Shown: one piece after another, positions 51,735 to 60,976 of the stretch | Numbering within the stretch: the first letter of the stretch is position 1 | How the letters are laid out: each line of letters begins with the position of its first letter | Assembly: GCA_905215555.1 (NCBI GenBank) | Contig: CAJMQU010000016.1 | Span: forward strand, 20,736-84,735 | DNA from: an uncultured bacterium | GTDB taxonomy: Bacteria; Bacteroidota; Bacteroidia; Bacteroidales; Bacteroidaceae | DNA length: 64,000 nucleotides | Reading direction: 5' to 3' | The notes under the pieces: model-generated | Seen by the model: only the letters and a program-made list of their open reading frames with translations | The model's database searches: none | What the model was told of the DNA's origin: nothing | Made by a program: the position numbers and the translations under genes

Positions 51735-54518
51735 ATGAAATCTTTTATCTGTTCATCCCGCACCATCAGAAAACTTTTTCTGGTGGGTGCGGTTCTCCTC
51801 TCGACGTGTACGCTGCAAAGTAGCATCGTATTCGCCACCTGCATGCTACAAAAAACGAATCCCTCACAAACTCGTTTCAGCATCAAGCTGCAAAACGCTA
51901 CACTAGAAGAATTTGTGAAACAGGTGGAACAAAAAACCGGATATCGCTTCATATACGGAGAAGAAATACGTCTGAACAAACGTATCACACTGGCCGTCCG
52001 CGACTTTACCATCTACGAAATCCTCCGGAAAGCTTTCGAAAACCAACCGATAAGTTTCGAAATCTCCGGAAAACATATATTACTAAACAAGCGGTCTGTG
52101 CCGCAGAAAACCGTAAGCCGACGGTTCACTATCAGCGGATACGTGACGGACGGAGCGTCTTCCGAGACGCTGATTGGTGCCAATGTGCTCGAAAGTCGTC
52201 AGCGTGTGGGTACTGCCACCAATCCTTTCGGTTTCTATACCCTCACCCTGCCGGAGGGAGACACCAATTTAAGTTTTTCGTATTTAGGGTACGAAATCCG
52301 GCACAGTTCGTTCCCGCTGAATAAAGACACTGTGCTCAATATCTGCCTGAATGGAGACAATGAATTGGAGGAAGTGATAATCCTTTCAGATAAGAAGGAA
52401 GCCGGCATCCAGTCTACTGCCATGGGAGCATATGAAATCCCAATGGCTCAGATACAACATACTCCGGCAGTGCTTGGAGAAGCTGATATATTGAAAACCA
52501 TCCAATTGATGCCAGGCGTACAAGCAGGAACAGAAGGTTTCTCCGGACTGTACGTCCGAGGTGGCGGACCGGACCAAAATCTCATATTGCTGGACGGTAT
52601 TCCGGTATATAATGCAGATCATCTGCTGGGTGTGTTCTCTGTCTTTACTCCCGAAGCAATAAAAAATACCACACTTTACAAGAGTTCCTTTCCTGCCCGC
52701 TACGGAGGCCGTCTTTCTTCTATCATCGACGTACGTACCAACGATGGAGATATGCATCATTACCACGGTGCACTCAGTATCGGCACACTTACCGACAAGT
52801 TACATATCGAAGGCCCCATCTGGAAAGGGCACACCGCTTTCAGTTTCAGCGCACGGGCTACCCATACCACCTTCTTCAAAAACCTCATAATAGATAAAGG
52901 CGATAATTATGTCGATAAATACAACTATTACTTTTATGACATCAATGCCAAAGTGAACCACAAGTTCAATGATCGCAGCCGCCTTTTCCTTGGTCTTTAT
53001 AAAGGAAAAGACCACTACCACTTTGACACCACTGATCAGAACAATTATCAGAACAGTAATCAGACAGATTTCTATTCCAAGGATGATAGTCATTTGAATT
53101 GGGGAAACACCATCGCCTATGGTCGCTGGAATTATGTGTTCAACAGCAAACTGTTTTGCAACACTACCATTTCATACAATAACTATCTGATGAAATTAAA
53201 TCAGGATATGGAAAATACAAGCACGTACCAAGGACAGGTATCAGACCGCTATAGCTATTTTTCCCAATTTCGCTCCGGCATCAGTGATTGGACTGCCCGC
53301 ATGGACTTCGACTATACCCCTGCACCGGCACATCACATCAAGTTCGGGGCAGAATATATCCATCACACCTTCCGTCCGGGCATTTCCACTTCCAAGACGC
53401 AGGAAATAGAAAACGGAAAGCCGCAGGAAGAAACTGTTTATGCCACCAGCAACAACCGTGCACTGCGCGGACAAGAAGTATCGCTCTATGCCGAAGATAA
53501 CTTCAATCTAAACACCCACCTCAGCCTAAATGCAGGAGTGCGGGCATCACTGTTTGCTACACAAGGAAAGAGCTACTACTCAGTACAACCCCGCCTCTCC
53601 ACACGCTATAGTTTCGGACAAGGATTCTCTGCAAAGGCGTCTTATACATGTATGGCGCAATACGTACACCTGCTCTCATCCACTCCGTTCTCTATGCCTA
53701 CAGACCTTTGGGTGCCGATTACCAAAGACATACGCCCTATGTATGCTAACCAATACTCGCTCGGTGGCTATTATACCGGCCTGCCCGGCTGGGAGTTTTC
53801 CATAGAGGGATACTACAAGCAGATGCGTAACATACTTGAGTATCAAGATGGTGTCTCTTTCTTCGGCACCTCCACCAATTGGGAGGAGAAGGTGGAAATG
53901 GGAGAAGGACGTTCCTTCGGACTGGAAATAATGCTACAAAAGACTTTGGGAAAAACGACAGGCTGGCTGGCATATACCCTGGCAAAGACCGATCACCGTT
54001 TCAAAGAGGGTACCATCAGCCAAGGCAAATGGTTTCCTTATAAATATGACCGCCGACATAGCATCAGCTTGTGCCTGAACCATAAATTCAGTGAACGCAT
54101 CGACGTAGGAGCCTCATGGATATTCAATACCGGCGGATGTATCACAATACCCGAACGGGAAACCATTATCATCCGCCCCGACGGCAACATCGAATCAGCC
54201 CCATATATTTCTCAACGCAATAATTATCGGCTGCCCGTCAGCCATCGCCTGAACCTAGGCATCAACTTCAACAAAAAGACCAAGCACGGTATGCGCACTT
54301 GGAACATCAGTGTCTACAATGCCTACAATGCGATGAACCCCAACCTGGTTTACAGTAAACAGGAGCAGGGATACTATGATATGGATGACTATTTCAACAA
54401 CATTTATCAAGGAAACGGCAACCAATACATCCCGAATAAGATAAAGTCGAAGACCGTAATCAAAAAACTGACGATATTGCCCTGTATACCATCAGTTACT
54501 TATACCTATAAATTTTAA
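51735..54518 (+). CDS. STN-containing TonB-dependent receptor (transducer type)
   Basis: 927 residues: signal segment; STN domain (about 50-118; FSIKLQNATLEEFVKQVEQK, LRKAFENQPISFEISG); carboxypeptidase-D-like domain (about 130-212; ISGYVTDGASSETLIGANVLE); plug (about 225-345; LMPGVQAGTEGFSGLYVRGGG, NADHLLGVFSVF); barrel ending VTYTYKF with C-terminal aromatic residue. This is the FecA-like, non-SusC class. The STN domain contacts FecR and so can pass a ligand signal to the sigma factor. It follows FecR after one base and precedes a DUF4249 lipoprotein, a common three-gene arrangement. The ligand (siderophore, metal complex, peptide or sugar) is unknown. Confidence 0.92.
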   Translation: MKSFICSSRTIRKLFLVGAVLLSTCTLQSSIVFATCMLQKTNPSQTRFSIKLQNATLEEFVKQVEQKTGYRFIYGEEIRLNKRITLAVRDFTIYEILRKAFENQPISFEISGKHILLNKRSVPQKTVSRRFTISGYVTDGASSETLIGANVLESRQRVGTATNPFGFYTLTLPEGDTNLSFSYLGYEIRHSSFPLNKDTVLNICLNGDNELEEVIILSDKKEAGIQSTAMGAYEIPMAQIQHTPAVLGEADILKTIQLMPGVQAGTEGFSGLYVRGGGPDQNLILLDGIPVYNADHLLGVFSVFTPEAIKNTTLYKSSFPARYGGRLSSIIDVRTNDGDMHHYHGALSIGTLTDKLHIEGPIWKGHTAFSFSARATHTTFFKNLIIDKGDNYVDKYNYYFYDINAKVNHKFNDRSRLFLGLYKGKDHYHFDTTDQNNYQNSNQTDFYSKDDSHLNWGNTIAYGRWNYVFNSKLFCNTTISYNNYLMKLNQDMENTSTYQGQVSDRYSYFSQFRSGISDWTARMDFDYTPAPAHHIKFGAEYIHHTFRPGISTSKTQEIENGKPQEETVYATSNNRALRGQEVSLYAEDNFNLNTHLSLNAGVRASLFATQGKSYYSVQPRLSTRYSFGQGFSAKASYTCMAQYVHLLSSTPFSMPTDLWVPITKDIRPMYANQYSLGGYYTGLPGWEFSIEGYYKQMRNILEYQDGVSFFGTSTNWEEKVEMGEGRSFGLEIMLQKTLGKTTGWLAYTLAKTDHRFKEGTISQGKWFPYKYDRRHSISLCLNHKFSERIDVGASWIFNTGGCITIPERETIIIRPDGNIESAPYISQRNNYRLPVSHRLNLGINFNKKTKHGMRTWNISVYNAYNAMNPNLVYSKQEQGYYDMDDYFNNIYQGNGNQYIPNKIKSKTVIKKLTILPCIPSVTYTYKF

Positions 54519-54533
54519 AAATCAATACCGGAT

Positions 54534-55673
54534 ATGAAGACAAGAACAAAATTACACCTTATTATATATATAGTTATCACCGCACTCTTTACAGCTTGTG
54601 AGAACGAAATACCTTATACCCCCGGAGAACAACAGCCGTTGCTCATCATGAACGCCTTACTCAATACCGAGCAAACAGCAAACCTCGTCCATCTGCACCT
54701 CAGCGAAGGAAACAGCATCGGTCACATAAACGAAGCAACACTTTCCCTCTACGTAAACGATAAACAAACAGAATCTCCCCAAGCTATATCTCCCGAAGAA
54801 TATTACGGAAATCTAAAAGGGCAGCTTGACAAAGATTCCTATGAAGCATTGCTGAAGAGTATGCATTTCAAAATATTCCGCCTAACTACCATATTGAAAC
54901 CCGGAGACAACATCCGCCTGGAGGCTACAGCAGAAGGTGGAAAGTATCATGTCAGTTCCAAAGTGACCGTCCCCCAACCGATACAAAGCCTGCAAGTAGA
55001 TACCTGCACCGCCCTCATACGCCAATGGGGCAGCATGAGGGCTCATCGTCAATACCGAATAACGTTGCAGGATATTCCAAACGAAGAAAACTATTACAGA
55101 CTGGAAATAGTGAATAACAAGGACTTCCGTTGCGTCACCTATACGGCTAACGAAGACGAAAACGGAAACTACATAAAGGATGAAAACGGAGATTACATTT
55201 ACACCGTAACGAAAGATACAATTGTTAACTATAAATACACCGAACTCATCAACCGTGAAGACGTGATACTAACCGATGGACATGTCACCACCTCGGATGA
55301 TGATGAGAATGCAATGTTCCCTAACATTGAAAACAAGTATAACATATTCACGGACAATCGTTTCACTAATTCATCTGCTACGCTGAAAGTTTACACGCCC
55401 CTCTATGATGACAACTATGATATTCTCCAATCACTGAGCTACACTCGCTGCTACCTGAAACAGAACATCACGGTGCGCCTGTTAAGCTTGCCTGAAACAT
55501 ACTATCGATACCTGAAGGCTTTAAACTGTATGGATGACGATGATTACGATGAAGCCCTAATGGAACCCATCATCCTGCCCGGCAATGTAGAGGGGGGATT
55601 AGGTTTTGTTGGCGTTTCATCCGAAATTCAATATACTATAGATATGCCGGATAAAAAATGGGGATGGTGGTAA
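54534..55673 (+). CDS. DUF4249 lipoprotein
   Basis: 379 residues. Signal peptide ending FTAC (Cys22), then ENEIPYTPGEQQPLLIMNALLNTEQ, the DUF4249 hallmark. The domain covers almost the whole chain, ending with a conserved-looking LPGNVEGGLGFVGVSS. DUF4249 proteins are encoded next to TonB receptors of the STN class in Bacteroidetes; function not known, presumed surface or periplasmic partner of the receptor. It starts 16 bp after the receptor stop and is the last gene of that transcript; no terminator is obvious. Confidence 0.85.
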   Translation: MKTRTKLHLIIYIVITALFTACENEIPYTPGEQQPLLIMNALLNTEQTANLVHLHLSEGNSIGHINEATLSLYVNDKQTESPQAISPEEYYGNLKGQLDKDSYEALLKSMHFKIFRLTTILKPGDNIRLEATAEGGKYHVSSKVTVPQPIQSLQVDTCTALIRQWGSMRAHRQYRITLQDIPNEENYYRLEIVNNKDFRCVTYTANEDENGNYIKDENGDYIYTVTKDTIVNYKYTELINREDVILTDGHVTTSDDDENAMFPNIENKYNIFTDNRFTNSSATLKVYTPLYDDNYDILQSLSYTRCYLKQNITVRLLSLPETYYRYLKALNCMDDDDYDEALMEPIILPGNVEGGLGFVGVSSEIQYTIDMPDKKWGWW

Positions 55674-55826
55674 GGCGAAGGCACCTACTTTCATTATGTC
55701 CACTCATTCCTAGTGTTCAGATTACATTTGTACCACAAACGAAGCCTTAAAACAAGCAAAATAACATCATAAAATTGATCTATATCAAGAAATGACACCT
55801 TTCACTTAACTTTTACCGCCTTGCGC

Positions 55827-55857
55827 TTTTATGTTTTAAAACATATCCCTACATTTG
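55827..55857 (+). promoter_or_regulatory. Promoter of the small exported protein
   Basis: TTTT (55827-55830), 19 bp, TACATTTG (55850-55857): three of four -33 positions and a full -7 match. It gives a leader of about 100 nt that contains the palindrome CTAAGCGCTTAG (55877-55888). Confidence 0.58.
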
Positions 55858-55961
55858 CACAGGTAAAAAGAAAAAGCTAAGCGCTTAGAGCTATTTTCAA
55901 TAGGTATTAGATTTTTAGAATTAGAATTGTTTTTAGGTATAACAAATTAAAAGTAGGTATT

Positions 55962-56315
55962 ATGAAACGTTTAGGATTAACATTAGTGGCAGCCGTATGT
56001 CTGACCGCTACGACATTTGCAGCAGGAAATCAGCCTACAACTGCAAAATGGGATGGTAACATCAACGTAAGCAAATTAAGTAAATATTTGAAATTGTCCG
56101 CTGACCAGCACGAAGAAGTTGCAAACATCTGCGAATACTTCTCTGCACAGATGGAACGTGCCACAACTTCAAAGAAGGATCAGCAAAAGAAACTTCACAA
56201 TGCAGTTTACGGAAACTTGAAGTTGATGAAAAAAGCACTGACTGACAAACAATACGCTGACTATGCCAAAGTATTGAACGTCACATTGCAGAACAAAGGT
56301 ATCGAAGTGAAATAA
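55962..56315 (+). CDS. Small exported helical protein
   Basis: 117 residues with a clear signal peptide (MKRLGLTLVAAVCLTATTFAA). The mature part is predicted helical and Lys-rich: KYLKLSADQHEEVANICEYF and LMKKALTDKQYADYAKVLNV resemble paired LTxxQ-type helices of Spy/CpxP-like periplasmic proteins, though I cannot confirm homology. It has its own promoter, a long leader and a good terminator, so it is an independent, possibly well-expressed gene. No function assigned. Confidence 0.8.
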   Translation: MKRLGLTLVAAVCLTATTFAAGNQPTTAKWDGNINVSKLSKYLKLSADQHEEVANICEYFSAQMERATTSKKDQQKKLHNAVYGNLKLMKKALTDKQYADYAKVLNVTLQNKGIEVK

Positions 56316-56354
56316 TCCCACTCCGATAATTAGGAAATATTTTTTAATAAATAA

Positions 56355-56398
56355 AAAGAGAGGGTGCTGAACATCGCGTTTTGCACCCTCTTTCCTTT
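56355..56398 (+). terminator. Intrinsic terminator after the small exported protein
   Basis: GAGGGTGC (56360-56367) pairs with GCACCCTC (56383-56390); flanking AAAG/CTTT extends it, followed by TTTCCTTT. It may also serve the converging response regulator gene. Confidence 0.8.
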
Positions 56399-56444
56399 AT
56401 CAACACCATTCAAGTGTCGACTCCCTAACCAATATACATTTCAT

Positions 56445-57197
56445 TTACAAACAATATCTATCTTGTAGTTCCTTCTTATATTTCTTGGAAACCAGCAATT
56501 CCGATACATTCTCAAAAGGCGGATACAACACACACTTACTATCTTTGATAATCATCAGATAATCAATATTAATAATGAAAGATTGATGAATCTGCACAAA
56601 ACAAGGAGCATACTTTACTATCTGCTCGGCAGTGGTACTCTTTTTTAAAGATAATGGTGTCTGTCCGCTCAACACCACCTCCCATTGCTTCCGTTCAGAA
56701 CAATATCTGAAATATCCGATCTCGGCAGGCCGCAATGCCCGCATATCATTAGTAGGGGTAAACACCATAAACGTTTGGCTTGCATTTACCAACCCCGAAG
56801 GGAAAGATACCACTTTCCGTTCCAATTCGATTCTTTTCATAAACCGAGAAATAATAAGTTCCAGTTCATCCTCCTCAAAAGGTTTCAATAAATAATCAAA
56901 GGCAGATTGACGAATAGCCGACACCATATATTTATCGTACGCTGTATAAAAAACGACTTTCATATCCCAAGTCAAAGACTCACGAATGCCATCCAGCAAG
57001 TCCATCCCCCTCATGTCAGGCAATTCTACATCCAAAAACAACAAATCGGGATGCACCTTGGCTATCAGTTTCTTTCCGGATACGCCATTACGTGCAGTAC
57101 CTTCCAGATAGAAATCTTCAAATTTCTGTAATCCGAATGCCAGATTATCTAAGGACAACTCATCGTCATCTACTATTGCAACCTTATACCTGTCCAT
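56445..57197 (-). CDS. LytTR-family response regulator
   Basis: 250 residues: receiver (about 3-122) with the acidic pocket Asp10-Asp12, phospho-acceptor Asp56 (LLFLDVELPD) and Lys near residue 105 (YLLKPFEEDELE); LytTR DNA-binding domain (about 145-250; RALRPAEIGYFRYCSERKQW, FVQIHQSFIINIDYL). The class typically controls a few genes through direct-repeat sites. It is 142 bp downstream of the TPR histidine kinase on the same strand, and that kinase is the expected partner. A 20-bp array fills the gap between them. Confidence 0.93.
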   Translation of the reverse strand: MDRYKVAIVDDDELSLDNLAFGLQKFEDFYLEGTARNGVSGKKLIAKVHPDLLFLDVELPDMRGMDLLDGIRESLTWDMKVVFYTAYDKYMVSAIRQSAFDYLLKPFEEDELELIISRFMKRIELERKVVSFPSGLVNASQTFMVFTPTNDMRALRPAEIGYFRYCSERKQWEVVLSGQTPLSLKKSTTAEQIVKYAPCFVQIHQSFIINIDYLMIIKDSKCVLYPPFENVSELLVSKKYKKELQDRYCL

Positions 57198-57265
57198 ACA
57201 CTATCTTGTTTTTGCGAAATTAATCAACTAAAAATAAATTTAAAAATCAGGAAATGTCTAATTCT

Positions 57266-57325
57266 GGATATTCTGCCAATATCACGGATATTCAGTTTAA
57301 ATTAGAGATATTCGGATCAAATTAG
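57266..57325. repeat. 20-bp tandem array (3 units) between kinase and regulator genes
   Basis: Units start at 57266, 57286 and 57306, each with GATATTC near its start; the last two units match at 16 of 20 positions and both end AAATTAG. It lies 3' of the kinase and 5' of the regulator. Confidence 0.75.
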
Positions 57326-57339
57326 AAACGATGCAAGAA

Positions 57340-59370
57340 TCATAAAACTGAATAATCATAATTTGACGGTAAATGAAAATTTACCTCACACCCAATCTCG
57401 CCGTTCGGCAAAGTAACATTGTGTATAGCTGTTTCAATCATATCCTTGTTTTGGGCATTCAATATCTGAATGGTTTGCATAATCACCTTCATTCCGGTCC
57501 CTGTCCCCCTGTTCCCACTTTCCAGTCTGAAACCGCCTCCATTGTCTGTGATCTTGATGCAAACATAAGTACCGGAACGATGAATATCAATCCACAAGCA
57601 TCGTTCCCCATCTTTATTTAGAAGGGCATGTTTAATGGCATTTTCCACCGGTATCTGTATCAGCATGGAAGGTAGTATCAACCGGCTGGTATCCACATCT
57701 TCACCGACTTCAATGACCAATTTGAACAAAGGACCTAAAGAACGGCGCTGCAACTCGATATAAGTTTGTACAAACTCCAATTCTTCTGTCAGGCTGATAC
57801 ACATCTGCTCAGCCAATTCCAGATTATGCCTCATAAGTTTCACCAATGAGGAAAGTTCCTTCTTCTTTTCTCCTTCCCGGTTGCCCATTTCCTGATTAAG
57901 TACATTGAAAATGAAATGCGGAGATATCCGGTTGCGTATATTTTCCAGACGCAGGGAGGAAATAGTCCGCTGACTCTGAGCAAGCAGAAGGGCACGCCTT
58001 TTCTTGCCATACAGGTAAATGAAACAGGTGATTATCAATCCCAGCACACAGACTCCAATCCAGAAGAAAAGCCCTTCATTCAGTTTCAGCATCTCAATCT
58101 TCTGCTGCTCAATCAATATGTTTTTTGCCAGCAATGTAGAGTCCTGTTGGTATCTTAACGAAATATCGGCAGTACGCATCTTGACACGTTCATTACGAAT
58201 AGAATCGTCCAACCGCCTGTTCGCTTTCTGATAAAAGAAAGCATTCTTATAATCTGCCGTCCGTTCATAAAAATCCTGCAGATATTTGTTACGGATACGC
58301 AACATATCCGGTTCTACATTATCCGAACGCGAAATCGTACTCAGCAGATGCCTGACCGCAGCTATATCATTCCGTTCCAAAGCCAGTCCTATACGTTGGG
58401 TATCAATATAATAAAGTGCTCCCGTTGCTCCTATTCTATGAAAGAAAGGCTGGCACTCACTTATATATTTCGCCGCAGAATCAGGCTCATTCATTTGCAG
58501 ATATACATCTCCCAGATTTACCATACAAAGATTCTTCTCAAAAATCATGTCTGAATGGGAAATAGCCAGCGAAAAACCTTTCTTAAAATATTCCAAAGCC
58601 TTCGGATAATCTTCCCGGTAGTAATATGAATTTCCACGATTATTCAAGTAAATATACTGTTCATAAGGCAGCATCTTGTCATAAGATTTTCCCGCCAGAT
58701 TATAGTAATAATCACATTGGTCAAAATCATGCAAGGCCATATAAACCTGTGCAAGGCCATAATAAACCGGAGGGCGTTTCTCCCCTGACACTCCCAACGA
58801 ATCACTTGTCTGCAACGCTCTACGATACCAGTAGGCACTGACGTCATACTTTCCCTGACGACTACAAGCGTCGGCCAAATTGATAAGAATATCCGGAACC
58901 AGCTCTTTCTTTATACCTTGCAGACGGAATTTATAAGAATCGGTAAAGCAAATAACGGCAGAGTCCATATTTCCCACACGGACATAGATATTACCTTTAG
59001 TATTCAGATATTCCGAACGTAAATCGGCAATATAAGCTGACGGCTGTTGACGGTCACAAAAATCCTCAATCCTCTTTGTTAAATAACGGACAGAATCTAC
59101 GTCTGAAGCAAACATGTACGTTTTCAACACTATAGCAGCATAGTAGTACCATTCCAAACTATCGGTCGACATTTGTATTTTTTGTTGCGTCAACCTGCGC
59201 ACTTTTTGCGGACGGGCAGTTAGAGAATCCGTGACCGAACGATAAAAAGAGTCATAATTTTCCAGCCACGAGCTCTCTTTTTCCGGCTGTTCACACGAAA
59301 CGACCAAGAACAATAAAAAAAAGATGAAGAAAATGTTTCTCCACATAATTTTGTCACATATTGTGTTCAT
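57340..59370 (-). CDS. TPR-containing LytS-type sensor histidine kinase
   Basis: 676 residues. The N-terminus ends in LVVSC (Cys26), which looks like a lipobox. TPR repeats fill about 95-380 (YLNTKGNIYVRVGNMDSAVI, EQYIYLNNRGNSYYYREDYPKALEYF). One transmembrane helix (about 428-450, FFWIGVCVLGLIITCFIYLYG) is followed by a HisK_2 phospho-acceptor region with His485 (RISPHFIFNVLNQE) and HATPase (ENAIKHAL, DNGGGFRL, GTGTGMKVI). Such TPR kinases with LytTR regulators are common in Bacteroides; the signal is unknown. An alternative start is Met9. The promoter is at 59420-59451. The target genes are not evident; the divergent DUF5723 gene is one candidate. Confidence 0.92.
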   Translation of the reverse strand: MNTICDKIMWRNIFFIFFLLFLVVSCEQPEKESSWLENYDSFYRSVTDSLTARPQKVRRLTQQKIQMSTDSLEWYYYAAIVLKTYMFASDVDSVRYLTKRIEDFCDRQQPSAYIADLRSEYLNTKGNIYVRVGNMDSAVICFTDSYKFRLQGIKKELVPDILINLADACSRQGKYDVSAYWYRRALQTSDSLGVSGEKRPPVYYGLAQVYMALHDFDQCDYYYNLAGKSYDKMLPYEQYIYLNNRGNSYYYREDYPKALEYFKKGFSLAISHSDMIFEKNLCMVNLGDVYLQMNEPDSAAKYISECQPFFHRIGATGALYYIDTQRIGLALERNDIAAVRHLLSTISRSDNVEPDMLRIRNKYLQDFYERTADYKNAFFYQKANRRLDDSIRNERVKMRTADISLRYQQDSTLLAKNILIEQQKIEMLKLNEGLFFWIGVCVLGLIITCFIYLYGKKRRALLLAQSQRTISSLRLENIRNRISPHFIFNVLNQEMGNREGEKKKELSSLVKLMRHNLELAEQMCISLTEELEFVQTYIELQRRSLGPLFKLVIEVGEDVDTSRLILPSMLIQIPVENAIKHALLNKDGERCLWIDIHRSGTYVCIKITDNGGGFRLESGNRGTGTGMKVIMQTIQILNAQNKDMIETAIHNVTLPNGEIGCEVNFHLPSNYDYSVL

Positions 59371-59419
59371 TGCTTTGACTGTTTTAATAAAGAATTACGG
59401 TATTCTTCATGTATTACCA

Positions 59420-59451
59420 CAAATATAATAGTTTTTCCCATTTAGTCCAAT
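59420..59451 (-). promoter_or_regulatory. Promoter of the TPR kinase
   Basis: On the minus strand ATTG (59448-59451), 20 bp, TATATTTG (59420-59427): three of four -33 positions and a full -7 match. Confidence 0.6.
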
Positions 59452-59508
59452 TTTAGAACCGGATATCCACCGAAATATTTATTTATCTTACTTTTAAACA
59501 TTTTATTA

Positions 59509-59540
59509 TTTGGGTATAAGAAATAGTTGCTTTAACTTTG
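59509..59540 (+). promoter_or_regulatory. Promoter of the DUF5723 gene
   Basis: TTTG (59509-59512), 20 bp, TAACTTTG (59533-59540): a full match to the Bacteroides -33/-7 consensus, the best promoter in the window. The leader is about 45 nt. Confidence 0.78.
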
Positions 59541-59591
59541 CATAAACAAATCTAAGTAATCATTAACAATATCCACAAATTACGAGACACA

Positions 59592-60905
59592 ATGAGAAAA
59601 ATTCTACTTCTGGGAATTTGTATTTCCCTTCTTGTGCCTACAGCCTTGCAGGCGCAATATTTACGTTCATCTTATTTCATGGAAGGCAGCAGTACCCGTA
59701 TGCAGCTAAATCCGGCACTACAACCTAAACGTGGTTATGTCAATATACCCGGTATAGGTTCAATAACCACCGAAGTATCCACCAACTCCCTGGGCATTCA
59801 GGACGTTATTGATGTATTTGATTCCGATGGTGAATTTTACAACAATGACAAATTCTACAACCGCCTGAAAGGAATGAATGAAGTAAATATCAGTGCGAAT
59901 ACGGATGTCATATCTTTCGGTTTTTATAAAGGGAAAGGATTCTGGTCATTCAATGTAGGAGCACGGGCAGATGTAGATGCAACTATTCCTAAAACAATGT
60001 TCGACTACCTGCGGGCAACGGATGCGGAAGACTTCAGATGGAATGGAGAAAGTTTTGACATCCGCAATGAGAAATTACGCTTAAACGCTTATATAGAAGT
60101 CGGGGCCGGTTATTCACGTGCCATCAACGAGCGCTTGACCATAGGTGGTAAGGCCAAACTTTTGCTGGGTGCCGGAAACATAAATCTGAAAATCAATCAG
60201 CTGCGTCTGAGCGGAAAAGAAGCCGGAATAGATTCTGAGTTTCAGATTATCTCGGATGCATACATGGAAGCTTCCGCCAAGGGACTGGAATTTGAAGAAG
60301 AGAACGGTTACATCACTGACTTGAACTACAACAACTTTGGCATCAGTGGTTACGGGGCCGGTATTGATTTGGGAGCAAGCTATCAACTGATGAAGAATCT
60401 CACCCTTTCTGCCGCAATTCTTGATTTAGGATTTATTTCCTGGGGTAAATCGAATTCTCAGGTAGCCGAATCAAGCAAGAATACGACTATTGACAAAGAC
60501 AATTATGATACATCATCCGATGTGCTGGACTTTGAGCTATATGGTCTGCAGAAGAAGGAAAATAAATCCCGCACTACTTCTTTATCACCGACTATGGTTA
60601 TAGGAGGAGAGTATGGTTTGCTGAATAATAAACTCGGTTTAGGATTATTATCCACTACCCGTTTCGGACAACTAAAGACATATTCCGAATTGACTTTATC
60701 TGCCAACTATCGTCCCAACACTTTGATTAATGCAACGCTGAGTTACTCCATGTTGCAAGGTGGCGAAACTTTCGGTATTGCCTTCAAGGTAGGTCCTTTG
60801 ATGCTGGGCACCGACTATATGTATTTCGGAAACAACTCCAAACATGTAAATGCCTTTATCGGTCTTTCCATTCCTTTAGGAAAGAAAAATAAGACTAATA
60901 TTTGA
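59592..60905 (+). CDS. DUF5723 outer-membrane beta-barrel protein
   Basis: 437 residues. Signal peptide (MRKILLLGICISLLVPTALQA), then MEGSSTRMQLNPALQPKRGYVNIPGIG, a hallmark of DUF5723. Alternating strands of porin/FadL-like character run to the end (VGARADVDATIP, LGASYQLMKNLTLSAAILDLGF, FKVGPLMLGTDYMYFG). Probably an outer-membrane protein; transport role unknown. It has a consensus promoter and converges on the DUF2027-Smr gene with a shared hairpin between. Divergent from the TPR kinase. Confidence 0.85.
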   Translation: MRKILLLGICISLLVPTALQAQYLRSSYFMEGSSTRMQLNPALQPKRGYVNIPGIGSITTEVSTNSLGIQDVIDVFDSDGEFYNNDKFYNRLKGMNEVNISANTDVISFGFYKGKGFWSFNVGARADVDATIPKTMFDYLRATDAEDFRWNGESFDIRNEKLRLNAYIEVGAGYSRAINERLTIGGKAKLLLGAGNINLKINQLRLSGKEAGIDSEFQIISDAYMEASAKGLEFEEENGYITDLNYNNFGISGYGAGIDLGASYQLMKNLTLSAAILDLGFISWGKSNSQVAESSKNTTIDKDNYDTSSDVLDFELYGLQKKENKSRTTSLSPTMVIGGEYGLLNNKLGLGLLSTTRFGQLKTYSELTLSANYRPNTLINATLSYSMLQGGETFGIAFKVGPLMLGTDYMYFGNNSKHVNAFIGLSIPLGKKNKTNI

Positions 60906-60907
60906 TA

Positions 60908-60972
60908 GTTACAAGCTACAGACTACGAGTTACCAGTGTTGCACTGTACTCGTAGCCTGTAACTTGTAGCCT
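60908..60972. terminator. Bidirectional terminator-like hairpin between convergent genes
   Basis: Arms 60923-60938 and 60942-60955 pair well (CTACGAGT with ACTCGTAG, CAGTG with CACTG). Nearby GTTACAAGCTACAG and CTGTAACTTGTAG copies allow further pairing. It fills the gap between two convergent stops. Confidence 0.6.
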
Positions 60973-60976
60973 GTCA

